NCBI RefSeq assembly: GCF_947623445.1 | Contig: NC_135245.1 | Coordinates: 19,847,501-19,911,500 of the forward strand | From: Clavelina lepadiformis | Lineage: Eukaryota; Chordata; Ascidiacea; Aplousobranchia; Clavelinidae | Direction: 5' to 3' | DNA: 64,000 nucleotides | In this document: positions 1 through 19,021 of the stretch, piece by piece | Layout of the letters: the number at the start of each line of letters is the position of its first letter | Position numbering within the stretch: position 1 is the first letter of the stretch | Position numbers and translations under genes: made by a program | Notes under the pieces: generated by a model | Told to the model about the DNA's origin: nothing | The model's input: only the letters and a program-made list of their open reading frames with translations | Database searches by the model: none

Positions 1-250
1 TTCTTCAGTTTTTTAAATATCATCCTCATGGCAATGATGCAAGAATTTACACAAAACGTTTTTGTTGAACCCGATTAGACTCAATTGAAGGATCTTAACA
101 ATAAAATTTTGAGTTTTTGAGACTTTTTGAAATTCTTTTTGAGTTTTTTTTGAAATTTTGAGAACCGAACCTGTTATCATGACTTAGATGTGATCTTGAA
201 GCATTGAAGTTTGCAAATTAAAATATAAATTTTTACTATTTACATTGCAG

Positions 251-9033
<8,783 letters not shown>

Positions 9034-10154
9034 CGTCACTGTCATATAAATATAATTGAAACACAGCAGGGTGCTGACGTCATATAGACCTCACTTGTCT
9101 TCAATGAGCGTAGTACAGCGGTTGCCTTTAACTTTTCTTTTCCATGACTAATTCATGTGCTATGCTCAACTATTTTCTAATTATGTTGATCTACCATTTA
9201 ATTCTGCTTGTGTTTGTCGGCACAGATCTGTCAGAGTTCAAATATCTCTTTAATATTTCCAGAAACTTAAAAGCCTTGCTTGCATCTTTTTGAGCGGTTT
9301 TTGTTGTTCTGTTCCCTTTGTTTTTATTTTGTATTTCCCTGTTTTTCTTCATTATGAAATGATTCCAAAGTATTTCTAGACTGTATGGTCAAAGCGATTA
9401 AGCTGATAATATTTTAAACGTGGGTCATCAAACAACTTGTTACAGTTGAGTCGAATCCAACTGGTTACTTTATTGGAAAAAGTGTTAGAATTTACCGTGA
9501 TAGTATCAACAGTTTTCCAAGAAGCACAACGAGTTTTGTAGTTTGCAAGAAGCTCAGTTTACGCCGGAAACTAATTTTGTCCAAAAAAAAACTCTGAAAG
9601 CACCAGTGAAGTTTTATCTAAAGTAGTTTCGACTACAGCTACTTCGTGTTAGTAATATGTGTTAAATGTACTCTACGTTTGAAACAGAAATGGACAAATA
9701 AGTTTCAATCTGTGCGTATTCTCAAGATTCTAGGGGAAATGGGGTCGCGATTTCGAACGAACTCGCGACGAATGAAGAAGCGTTGGTCAGGAAAAATTAA
9801 AGGTTGTCTTTCTGTATATTGTGACCAACAATCATGTTAGAAATTTATTGCCCAAAGCTGTGAGGTTCAAGGCCTAACTACTAACCTCAACAACTAGCTC
9901 ACACTTAAGAGCTGATGATAGACGAGCGAGTGAAAATGCAAAAAAACGCTTTTTTTAATTTCTGCTATTGACTGCTGACTCCATATACACTACGACTCGT
10001 AATTTTCCCAACAACTTCCTGCATATGTCTTACAATGCACAGTTTGACAGATCACGATATTATTTACCACAGTCATGGCTCCAGGCGATGTAGGCTTTAC
10101 AGTCACTTCGAACTACATCGGCAAAACTTTTAGCGAGACAGAACTCTTGTGGAC
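9034..10154. other. Intergenic: ABCC 3' UTR and SDR-1 upstream region
   Basis: No coding exon, RNA gene or repeat with clear ends was recognised. The left part must hold the ABCC 3' UTR and the right part the 5' leader of SDR-1. Short open frames here show no family motif. Confidence 0.6.
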
Positions 10155-11664
10155 ATGAGCGAATTTGAGTCGAAGGTTGTATTGGTTACAGGTAAGCTTT
10201 TTGATTCAATTGGGTGGTAGAAACGTTTTCACAGATTCGTATCGTTTATTTTATTCCACTTAAAACATTCATTCAGAAAATATTTTAAGTCAATGGACTG
10301 AACTGTTAGCAAACAAGCCCATTCTTATAGCTCGGAGTAAAGTTTTTAATTATAGGCCTACTTTTGGTGTTGCATTCAATGAATTAAAAAGAAGTTTTAA
10401 ATATTAAGGCGCATCCAGTGGTATTGGAGCAGCCACAGCAAAAGGATTTTCCAAACATGGAGCTTTGCTTAGCCTGACTGGTCGTAATGAAGAAAGACTT
10501 GCTCAAGTTGCCGATGAATGTAAGAAGCTTGGAGCAAAAGATGTAAGAAACTCTTAGAACTAAACACATTTTGGAGATTACCAACAATAGAAAAGATTAA
10601 GATTATCGCCCAACATGACGCTTTATATAGGCTTGTACATGTTAAGTTAATACCGATATTAACTTTACAGGTCTTGGAAGTTGTTGGTGATGTTTCAAAG
10701 CAAGATGACATGGAAAAGATTATAAAAGAGACCGCTGATAAGTTTGGGGAAATGCATGTTTTGGTCAACAACGCTGGTTGTTCCGAATGGACTCTAATAG
10801 AAAACGTAAAAACATTCAACTCAATGAATTTGAGTTTGATCGTTGGAAGTAAACGAATTCTTTTCCTAGTTTGAACTGGATAAATTTGATCGATGTTTCA
10901 ACGTCAATGTCAGAGCTGTTCTTTATCTCACTAAACTCGCTCTTCCATATTTGGAAAAATCCAAAGGTGGGAAGACAACAACAAAACTTAATTCATAAAA
11001 AGCTCACAGCTAAAATTTTTAATTTTCTACGCAATTCAGCTATCTGGTGCAATTTAACGTTTTTATATGACAGGTTGTGTGGTGAACGTATCCAGTATAG
11101 CGAGCAACATGTATTGCTTGCCACTAAATATCATTTACACCACAAGCAAAGCTGCTTGCGATCATTTAACTAAAGCTGCAGCTTTCGGTAAGTTCGTTGA
11201 AAAAGAACAGCCTAAAAGCTACAATTTGTCACTGTTACTGAGACACAGGCCCATAACCTAACATTTTTTTCAGCAGAACTCGCTAAAGATGGGATCAGAG
11301 TAAACGCGGTCAAGTAAGTTGCAAAAGAGCCTAACCCAGACATGCATGAAATAATGATGCTTTTGTATGATGATGTGGCTTGTACTTAGCCTTATGTTAA
11401 TGGAGAATGTTAAATTTACAGCAATTTTTATTGTAAAACAGCCCAGGAACAGTGGAGACCGACATTCTGTTAAAAGTTGGCATTTCAAAGGAGCAAAATG
11501 ATGAAATATTCAATCAGCAAGCCAAGCTCTATCCACTCAATGAGAGAAATGTGGAAGTTGAAGAAGTGGTCGACGCCATCTTGTTCCTGGCATCAAACAA
11601 AGCAACGATGATCACTGGAAGTTGTCTGAGAGTGGACGGTGGTCGTGAATTGACTGGGCAGTAA
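10155..11664 (+). CDS. Short-chain dehydrogenase/reductase, copy 1 (most diverged)
   Basis: Classical SDR oxidoreductase, 259 residues, NAD(P)-dependent by family; substrate unknown. Coding exons: 10155-10191, 10409-10542, 10671-10805, 10870-10966, 11074-11187, 11274-11313, 11442-11664, all GT-AG and in phase. Seen: start MSEFESKVVLVTG; cofactor loop GASSGIG split by intron 1; VLVNNAG; catalytic serine in VSSIAS; catalytic pair in YTTSK; C-terminal LRVDGGRELTGQ. Exon sizes 37/134/135/97/114 are identical in the three paralogues downstream, while exon 6 is 40 nt here against 37 and the last exon 223 against 235, so this copy split off first. Looks functional. It resembles FabG/DHRS-type enzymes, but exact orthology cannot be told from the sequence alone. 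Confidence 0.93.
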
Positions 11665-12271
11665 AATCCTTGATGTGTCAAACCTTTATAAACTAAACAT
11701 TTTGCTAAATAAACACTAGATAGTATTTTCACGAAACCAAACAAATTTTCTTATTCAAACGTAATTGCAACAACAACAACAAAGGTAGCATTTATAGCCT
11801 TTATAGGAAAAGTTTTGGTTACAAGCTCTTTCTAAACTGTTCTTTAGAAAGAAAATAAAGCCGAGTTTTCTTATGGAAGAAACTGCAGTAAAACGATGTT
11901 AATTGCAAACATAAGCACAGCAAAATGTCACAGAAGTTTTCTTCGAAAGCAAGAAGTAGCTTTATATGTGGTTGATTGATAAAAAAAAGCAAGCTTAGTA
12001 ACGAATTTGAATATCATGGGTGGCCTACAGATTTTTATTTTTATTTTTTGGTCATGTATTCGGAAATTAGTTAGGGCAAACTCTGATTGTATGAAAGAGG
12101 TTCTGACATAGCATGACGTAATAACTAACCTAACCGCGTACTGGATGCGCGGCAACTTTGTGATTAACAAACAAACCTTTATTTGTGACGATTCTTATTG
12201 TACATTGCTGAGGTTATTTTGCCTTTGAGATAAAGAACCCGTTAATGATATTCTATTGTGAATGTATTTCC
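11665..12271. other. Intergenic AT-rich DNA
   Basis: After the presumed SDR-1 poly(A) site no exon, RNA gene or element end was recognised up to the modular repeat element that begins near 12272. Confidence 0.5.
11708..11713 (+). terminator. Candidate poly(A) signal of SDR-1
   Basis: AATAAA lies 44 bases after the SDR-1 stop codon, a usual distance for a short 3' UTR. Cleavage itself was not assessed. Confidence 0.5.
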
Positions 12272-12976
12272 CGGGATCACGAGAAGTGACCGTGAACAAA
12301 CTCACCGGCGACAACTGGTAGTGGACAACTGACCGGCAACAAATTGGCTGGCGATCAAATTAACCGTGACGTAAATTGGCCGGCGATGTAATTAACCGTC
12401 GATAAATTGGCCGGCGATCAAATTAACCGGCGACAAATTGGCCGTCAAAAGGTCAAAATTCCAATTCACTATCTAGTCGCTATCTAGTCACTATCCAATT
12501 TAGTATGTGTATTGCAGTCAAGGTTGCCACTCGTAGAGTTTTTTGGCCCCTTGTAGGGTGTAGGGTGACCCTACGGGTTTTTCACCTTTATTCATAGATT
12601 TCCTATTGTTACATGCATTTTCCCGGTCTAGACGAGTTGTTTGATGAGATTATGAAACAATGCGTTGTAGCCTATCTCATGTTGTAACAATGGACTCATT
12701 GCAATAACAATGGACACTTTAGTTAAGTAAATTGTCAGATTGAAGCTGTACGTATCATACGTATCATTACATATCATATACTACCATCAACTTAAACACA
12801 ATAATTCAGCACTTGCACGGTCAATTTACCTCCCGGTCAATTTTCATTCCGGTAAGTCTGTTCCCGGTTAGTTTGTTCGCGGTCAATTTACATCACAGTC
12901 AGTTTGTTCGCCGTCAATTTACGTCACGTTCAGTTGTCCCCGGTGAGTTTGTTCGCGGTCATATGTCGTGGAACCG
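12272..12976. mobile_element. MITE-like element with modular inverted terminal arrays (about 0.7 kb)
   Basis: The left arm repeats short units such as GCGATCAAATTAACCG and GACAAATTGGCC. The right arm carries the same units in reverse complement (CGGTCAATTTACGTC type). The core ACAAACTCACCGG followed by GACAACTG occurs near both outer edges in inverted orientation. About 300 bp of unrelated AT-rich sequence lies between the arms. There is no coding capacity. Ends are given to within about 10 bp and no target duplication was found, so the superfamily is open. Confidence 0.6.
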
Positions 12977-13315
12977 TATTTTCCCACCAGTCCAGGCGCA
13001 ATTCGTGCGATGCGTGCGCCAAAGGTCAGCTTGCTGGACATTAGGTACACGCCGAAGGCGTTATGCCATCTGCGATCTCAGAAAGAAGACACAGTGCACT
13101 TTTCTGTCTAAACGCGCCAAGACGTGAACTGAATAAAGTTGTCGAGGTCTACCGTGTAATTTTAATGGAATAAATTTGTAATATAACTTTCTTATACATT
13201 TATAATATTTGCTTCAGGCAATGCAATTCATTTGAACGTCGCAATGCATAAAGAGAAAACTTTACCACTGGTAGTTTCCAAGTGGTACTGATAATGGCAA
13301 AAAATTGTGGTTGTT
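12977..13315. other. Spacer left of the SDR tandem duplication
   Basis: No gene or repeat with definable ends was recognised. The left breakpoint of the duplicated unit lies at the right end of this stretch. Confidence 0.5.
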
Positions 13316-13569
13316 CTCTCACTGTCATCGAGTTAGTTGTGCGTGAATGATTAAACGAAAACGATACGCTATAATGCGCTCATGGAGGCAGCAGAGAGCA
13401 AAAATTGTGAAAATATGTCAATATCTCAAAAATTACAAAATCAAACTTTATAAAACAACCGTGGATAGACAGCTGAACATTTTTTAGGAAAAGTCACCAA
13501 ATTAACTGTACGCCATGTTTTGCTGTGACCGTGTCCAGGGTCGGCCACACAAAGGCAAGATAGGATTAA
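13316..13569 (-). mobile_element. Truncated piggyBac-like MITE (unit 1)
   Basis: The reverse complement matches the first part of the complete MITE at 22617: GTGGCCGACC, CACAGCAAAAC, GTGACTTTTCCTAAA and GCGTATCGTTTTCGTTTA occur in the same order. The outer end is the TTAA at 13566-13569 (terminal triplet changed from CCC); the other end is lost at the duplication breakpoint. Confidence 0.75.
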
Positions 13570-13869
13570 CCCTTACCAGCTAGAAACTCTTTGTTATAAA
13601 GCCAGAAATATCACCAATATGATGACAGTCATATATAAGTTATTAATTCAATTAGAATGTAATCAATTGTAAAACTTTTCTATTCGTCTATCATCATAAC
13701 ATTAAAAATCAAATGAATTTTACTTCCATTCAACAAAAAAAGTAAAACTTTGAAACTTTACATTTGAAAACAAGGAAAGACTCATACAAATATATTCTGA
13801 ATAAGCTGAATAAACTTTAATATGAGAAGATCTTTAGTTGGGAAGATTACGAAATAATTTGTAAGGATC

Positions 13870-16259
13870 TTATTGTCCGGTCAGTGTACGACCACCGTCC
13901 ACTCTCAGACAGGTTCCAGTGATCATCGTTGCTTTGTCAGATGCCAGGAACAAAATGGCGTCGACCACTTCTTCCACTTTGATGTTTCTTTGATTGAGTG
14001 GATGGAGCTTTTTGTTTTCTGCCCATGTTGCTTGAATTTGTTCTTCATCCAAGCCCATTGGTGTCAGGGCAACCGTTCCAAAGTTAGTTTCCACTGCTGC
14101 AGGACTGTACACAAATTGCCGATTTTTTGAACGAGATTTTTGAAAGTTTTTTGAAGTGCGAACTTGTGTAAAGTTGTTTACTGATTACCTATTGTTTTCC
14201 TTCAACTATTTATGACTTATTGATAAAGACCTTCACCTCTAAGCAAATAAACAAATAATTAACTAGAGTACTTTATACTGGTAACCAACTTGTAATTTCA
14301 ACTTACTTCACCGCATTCACTCTTATTCCATTCTTTGCAAGTTCTACAAATTAACAATCAATATTAAACAACAGAGGTGTAAGCTCCTAATCTGGAAGGT
14401 TAATATCTTAGTCATGACGAATGTAACGTAAAGCAACAACAACAAGGTATGACAATTACAGTATAAGCCAACCTAACGCTGAAGCCTTGGTGATATGATC
14501 GCTGGCAGCTTTGGTGGTGCCGTAGATGATAAAGCCAGGTATGGTATATACAGAGCTTGAAATGCTCGATATGTTGACGATGTTGCCTAAATGGAACAAA
14601 CGTAGTCATACGACAACTGAAATTAAGATAGAAAATTTCTAATCATCATACCTTTAGTTTTCTCCAAATATGGAAGAGCAAGTTTGGTGAGATAAAGAAC
14701 AGCTCTGACATTGACGTTGAAACATCGATCAAATTGATCCAAAGTAAACTAAAAAGTGAAAAATGGAATAAGTGATGTTTGGAGAAAAACTTTGGGACAA
14801 GTTGAAAATTTTATTCTTCAAATTACAGACGACATAGCATTTGAATTTATTCTTAATCTCACGTCAGCAATCGGCGACATCGCAGCAAATCCAGCGTTGT
14901 TGACCAAAACATGGATTTCTCTAAACTTATCAGCAGTCTCTTTTATAATCCTTTCCATGTCATCTTGCTTTGAAAGGTCACCGACAATATGCAAGACCTA
15001 CAAACACAGTATAATTTTATATTTCATACAGCAAAATATGAAGGAAGTGGACTTTAATCGGTTCAGTATTTGCTACGTATGCATGTGTGTGTTGGACTGA
15101 CTGTAGAGCCAAATGTTTTCAGCCTCACGGCTGCTTTCACAGACGATTAAACATCCAATTTTTGATTTTTGGTTTGCTGTTAGGTAGCTTATGTTAAGCA
15201 TTGCCACTGGAAGAACAAAAAACAAGTGTTATTGCTTGTGTAATGTCATTTCATGCAACATTCAGTATTTGAATTATGAATGCAAATTTAAAACTAGTTT
15301 GTCATACTCACATCTTTTGCTCCAAGCTTCTTGCATTCATCGGCAACTTGAGCAAGTCTTTCTTCATTACGACCAGTCAGGCTAAGCAAAGCTCCTTGCT
15401 TGGATAATTCCTTTGCTGTGGCTGCTCCAATGCCACTGGATGCGCCTTTAGAAAGTATTCATTGCAAAACATAACGAAAGACTGCACTGTAAATTGAGAT
15501 ACCTAGTTACATTCCAGCCTGGTCTGGAATCCCGCTAAGCATCAGGTTGTTATACGCCTGTATAACTGTGTTTTAACTAACTCTAAACTTATTTACACAA
15601 ATTCCAAATATCATTGACACAACGTTGGAGATACGCATTTTACAAAATTAAATACAACAACGGATTATATGCTCTAGCTATGTACGTGGCATATATTGGT
15701 GTACCGACACTTAATCACGCGACACTTAATGTCCAAGTGATTATGTGTCGCGTGATTAAGCGTCGCGTGATTAAATGTCCTAGTGATTATGTGTCGGTGA
15801 TTAAGCGTCGCGTGACTGACTAAGTATCGCGTTATTAAGTGTCACCAAACCGCATATATTAACAGAGCTCTCATAACATGTTTAGAAACTGGAGCTACTA
15901 CGACCTTCTCACAAGCCCGAGGTTCGGAGGCCGCAGGCGTTTATCATCTTTTAGCGTCTTTCATCTTTTACTGTACGTTTATCACTTTTTTTTAATTGTT
16001 TTTCATTCTTTATCGGTTATAACCTTTGGAGTTTTGGGCAAAGTTCTATTTTCAATCTGTTACATCACATGCAGTGGGACTACACCTGCGTATAATGTGT
16101 TCCCCTTTTAATCATTACGGTTTTGATTTGTGTTATTGCGATTCAACACTGCTGGGGCTTTATAGTGCCGTAGAGTTTACATGAACCACCAACATATTTC
16201 ATCAAGCTTGTATGCATCTCACCTGTTATGACGATCACTTTTGAAGCTAATTCACTCAT
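13870..16259 (-). CDS. Short-chain dehydrogenase/reductase, copy 2
   Basis: Classical SDR, 262 residues. Coding exons from the start: 16223-16259, 15312-15445, 14863-14997, 14652-14748, 14473-14586, 14307-14343, 13870-14104; all joins keep the frame. Seen: start MSELASKVIVITG, GASSGIG loop across intron 1, VLVNNAG, ISSISSS with the catalytic serine, YGTTK with catalytic Tyr and Lys, and the C-terminal LRVDGGRTLTGQ. The start is supported by the same MSE/FASK start in copies 3 and 4. It lies in duplication unit 1; intron 1 holds the 156-bp insertion at 15696. Apparently intact. Substrate unknown. Confidence 0.93.
15696..15851. mobile_element. 156-bp insertion with inverted repeats and a 7-bp target duplication
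   Basis: Starts TTGGTG and ends near CACCAA, with direct repeats GCATATA on both sides (15689-15695 and 15852-15858). The inside is built from inverted units of the type CGCGTGATTAAGTGTC. Unit 2 and the SDR-4 intron have a single GCATATA and no insert, so both show the empty site. No open frame. The family is not recognised. Confidence 0.75.
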
Positions 16260-17634
16260 TTTCTCTGGGTATGAATATTTTCCAGAAGAAACAATAAACT
16301 GTTTTGACCACTAAGGCGTCCACCTAATGACGATATTCTGCAACGAAATAGATTTGGAGTTGTGTGTTTTAAAATTGTAATGAAAGAACTTTCGAATCAG
16401 AGTTAGAAACCCTTCAACAGGAACAGTGCGTAAGATGCTGTTTATGTTAAGAAATTCAAAACTAACGGACTATCGCTTTTTGAAGTGCGCTAAAACTAAA
16501 TGCACCACTATCACTTCAGAACCGATCTATGACCGGCCACCTCGCTGTACGTACTGTTGGCTGTAATAATGCGCATTGTTTAGATTCTTCATACCACACT
16601 GCTAGTAGTAGGCTAGCTTAAGTACAACTTGAAACATATATTAACGAAGTGATCGCTATAAAGCTTATGGGTTCTTGGTAATGCAGGCAAATTGTTTTAG
16701 GAACATGGAATCGAGATCACATACTGACATTTCAAAAATAACCCCAAAACCTTTAAACTTTGATCTGAATCAGAATCCTACTTGGTCCCTAATGGCGAAG
16801 ACTGTGTGAGAACGCCACGATGGGGTAAATAGTCAGAAGAATGCTCTGGTGCCATACAAAGTGAGTTACTGTATAAATGTCAAATACTGCTTTTGACGTC
16901 AGTCCATTGTCCACCAAGAAGCGCTCCCTTGCATAATATGAGGACATGCCATCTACAAAGGTTATACAGAAGAAGTTTCGAATAGAGCTTTCAAATTACA
17001 ATCTTTGCTCAGAAAATGTAATGCTTGTTAATAACGCATATAGCGGCTTGTCGTGCGTTTGCTTCCTTATTGCTAGCCTGCGCCTTGCAAAACGCCTTCG
17101 GAAGCTATATGGCCTATATATATATACGCTCTTCAGCTTGGTACAATCACCGTTTTATATGAGCCTATGTACACAGAGACGTCGGAAGTGGCCTAAGCAA
17201 ACAGTATAGCGAGCTTAGCATATAGGGGAATCATCGCTTTGAGCCGAAAGTCACACGTTTATAAAATGTGAAATATTTTCACCCAATTTCTCAACTGCTT
17301 ACGCTGTTTGACGAGTTGGGTTAGTATCAAATCTCGATCAAAGGTGTTAAACAATCGTGCAATTACCGCCTTTAGTTACTAAACAAACGTTTGTTAAATT
17401 CAATTGTACCATAGCTAGACACTTTAATAAGATTTTAAAAAGTTATAATTTTAACAGTATAACCTTCAATGTAGGTATATTTTTTCTGACCAATACGGGA
17501 TAGCCAACGATGGCGAACATCTGTTACAAGCTTCAAGCACTTGCATAAGAGACACGACGTGTGCCTTAAAGTACTTGGCGCTTCTCTGAGGTAACCTGCT
17601 TGAAGCACAACAAAACAAAAGCGCACAACGCAAG
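16260..17634. other. Upstream region of SDR-2
   Basis: Holds the SDR-2 promoter side and a shared non-coding segment, repeated in unit 2. Its first part also recurs inverted ahead of SDR-4 (GATAGTCCGTTAGTTTTGAA there), so it is a good place for conserved promoter elements. A TATATATATATA run lies near 17116. No coding exon was identified. Confidence 0.55.
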
Positions 17635-18066
17635 TGCAATAGAGCAGAGGCCACCAAAGCTCCTGACAGTGTCTGTACTGGAGAAGGCGGTAAATGCCGT
17701 AAGTGTCGTTAATATATTCCCCCTTTAATTGTGCGGAGAGAAAACGACGGCGCTAACCAGTACAGTAATATCAAGGACTGGCGATGTGCAATGGATCGAT
17801 TTTTAATTGAGTTTTTGTTTGAGTTCACGTTCCAGTTCAGTAACTCCGAGATTTGCATTTTCAATTATTCGAGCTTGGTATAACTTATTAGTTCTGTTAA
17901 TTTCTGATAATTTTTGGAAGTTTATGGTAACGTGAGCTACGAAATTTGTTGGCATTTTATTGCAATTATCAAGCTTAGCTTTAACTCAACATATTTTTCT
18001 GCATTTGCAGCGGTTCCAGAACCACATGACTTTGTAAAAAAATTGGTTAAAAAACCAAGCGATTAA
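17635..18066 (+). CDS. Candidate terminal exons of a small unknown gene (unit 1)
   Basis: Two exon-like blocks, about 17635-17698 and 18011-18066, with a good donor (AATGCC|GTAAGTG) and acceptor (TTTGCAG|C). In one frame they read ...CTGEGGKC|PVPEPHDFV...KKPSD and stop. In the other frame they read ...LEKAVNA|RFQNHMTL and stop. Differences from unit 2 favour the first frame: mostly silent or conservative (K to E, L to M, V to L). A preceding block at 17515-17590 ends in a donor-like GAG|GTAACC but would need an intron of only about 44 bases. No family recognised; start codon not found; could be non-coding. Confidence 0.25.
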
Positions 18067-18450
18067 GTTGTAGGTGTTTTTTATTAATTCCTGCTCCTTT
18101 CTTGTCCATTATGTCCAAAAAGAAGAAGATAGATATTTATATTGATTAATTTAATTAATTAATTAATTATTAGATTAGCCTCAGTTTCAAAGATTGGTGA
18201 GCAAATGTTCCTACAGGATTTCTAAAGAAAAATTAGTCTATGCTGTGCTCATCCTGTCGCATCCATAAACATTTGGCAAACGCTTTGGTCAGTTTTTGAT
18301 TGTGCGAGCGACTTGTACGGGGGAGATTGTCGTTTACCTATCAAACGAGTTTCCCTGCTTAAAGCTCAGATGCGTTCCTTGTCAGTATGATTATCACTTA
18401 TGAGTGTATCCTATTGTTGGATAGTTGGATCCCTTTAAAGAACAACCACT

Positions 18451-18704
18451 CTCTCACTGTCATCGAGTTAGTTGTGCGTGAATGATCAAACGAAAACGAT
18501 TTGCTATAATGCGCTCATGGAGGAAGCAGAGAGCAAAAATTGTGAAAATATGTCAATATCTCAAAAATTACAAAATCAAATTTTATAAAACAACCCTGGA
18601 TAGATTGCTGAGCATTTTTTAGGAAAAGTCACAAAATTAACTGTACGCCACGTTTTGCTGTGACCGTGTCCAGGGTCGGCCACACAAAGGCAAGATAGGA
18701 TTAA
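18451..18704 (-). mobile_element. Truncated piggyBac-like MITE (unit 2)
   Basis: Sister of the truncated copy in unit 1, with the same truncation point and the same altered end at TTAA 18701-18704. It was therefore present before the segment was duplicated. It is much more diverged from the full-length copies than these are from each other. Confidence 0.75.
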
Positions 18705-19021
18705 CCCTTACCAGCTAGAAACTCTTTGTTATTTAGCTGGAAATATCACCAAAATAATGACAATCATATATAAGTTAGTAAATTTAATTAGAATGTAATC
18801 AATTGTAAAACTTTTTAATTCGTCTATCATCATAACATTAAAAATCAAATGAATTTTACATCCATTCAACAAAGACAGTAAACTTTGAAACTTTACATTT
18901 GAAAACAAAGAATGCCTCAGACAAATATTTTCTGAGTAAGCTGAATAAACTTTAATATGAGAAAAATTTTAGTTTTGAAGATTAGGAAATAATTTGTAAG
19001 GATCTTATTTTTGTAAGGATT

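Larger units (their letters stand above)
13316..18440. repeat. Tandem segmental duplication, unit 1 (about 5.1 kb)
   Basis: Begins with CTCTCACTGTCATCGAG and ends at GGATCCCTTTAAA. The same order of sequence recurs in unit 2: a truncated MITE, SDR gene on the minus strand, its upstream region, a candidate small exon pair on the plus strand, then the closing segment. Identity by eye is mostly above 90 per cent, including introns. This unit alone carries the 156-bp insertion at 15696 and lacks the two insertions found in unit 2. Confidence 0.9.

Noticed and set aside
17435-17657. Minus-strand frame ending YTYIEGYTVKIITF, present in both duplicated units
   Set aside because: Between the units most changes in this frame alter the amino acid, while the plus-strand reading gives more silent changes; no family match recognised.
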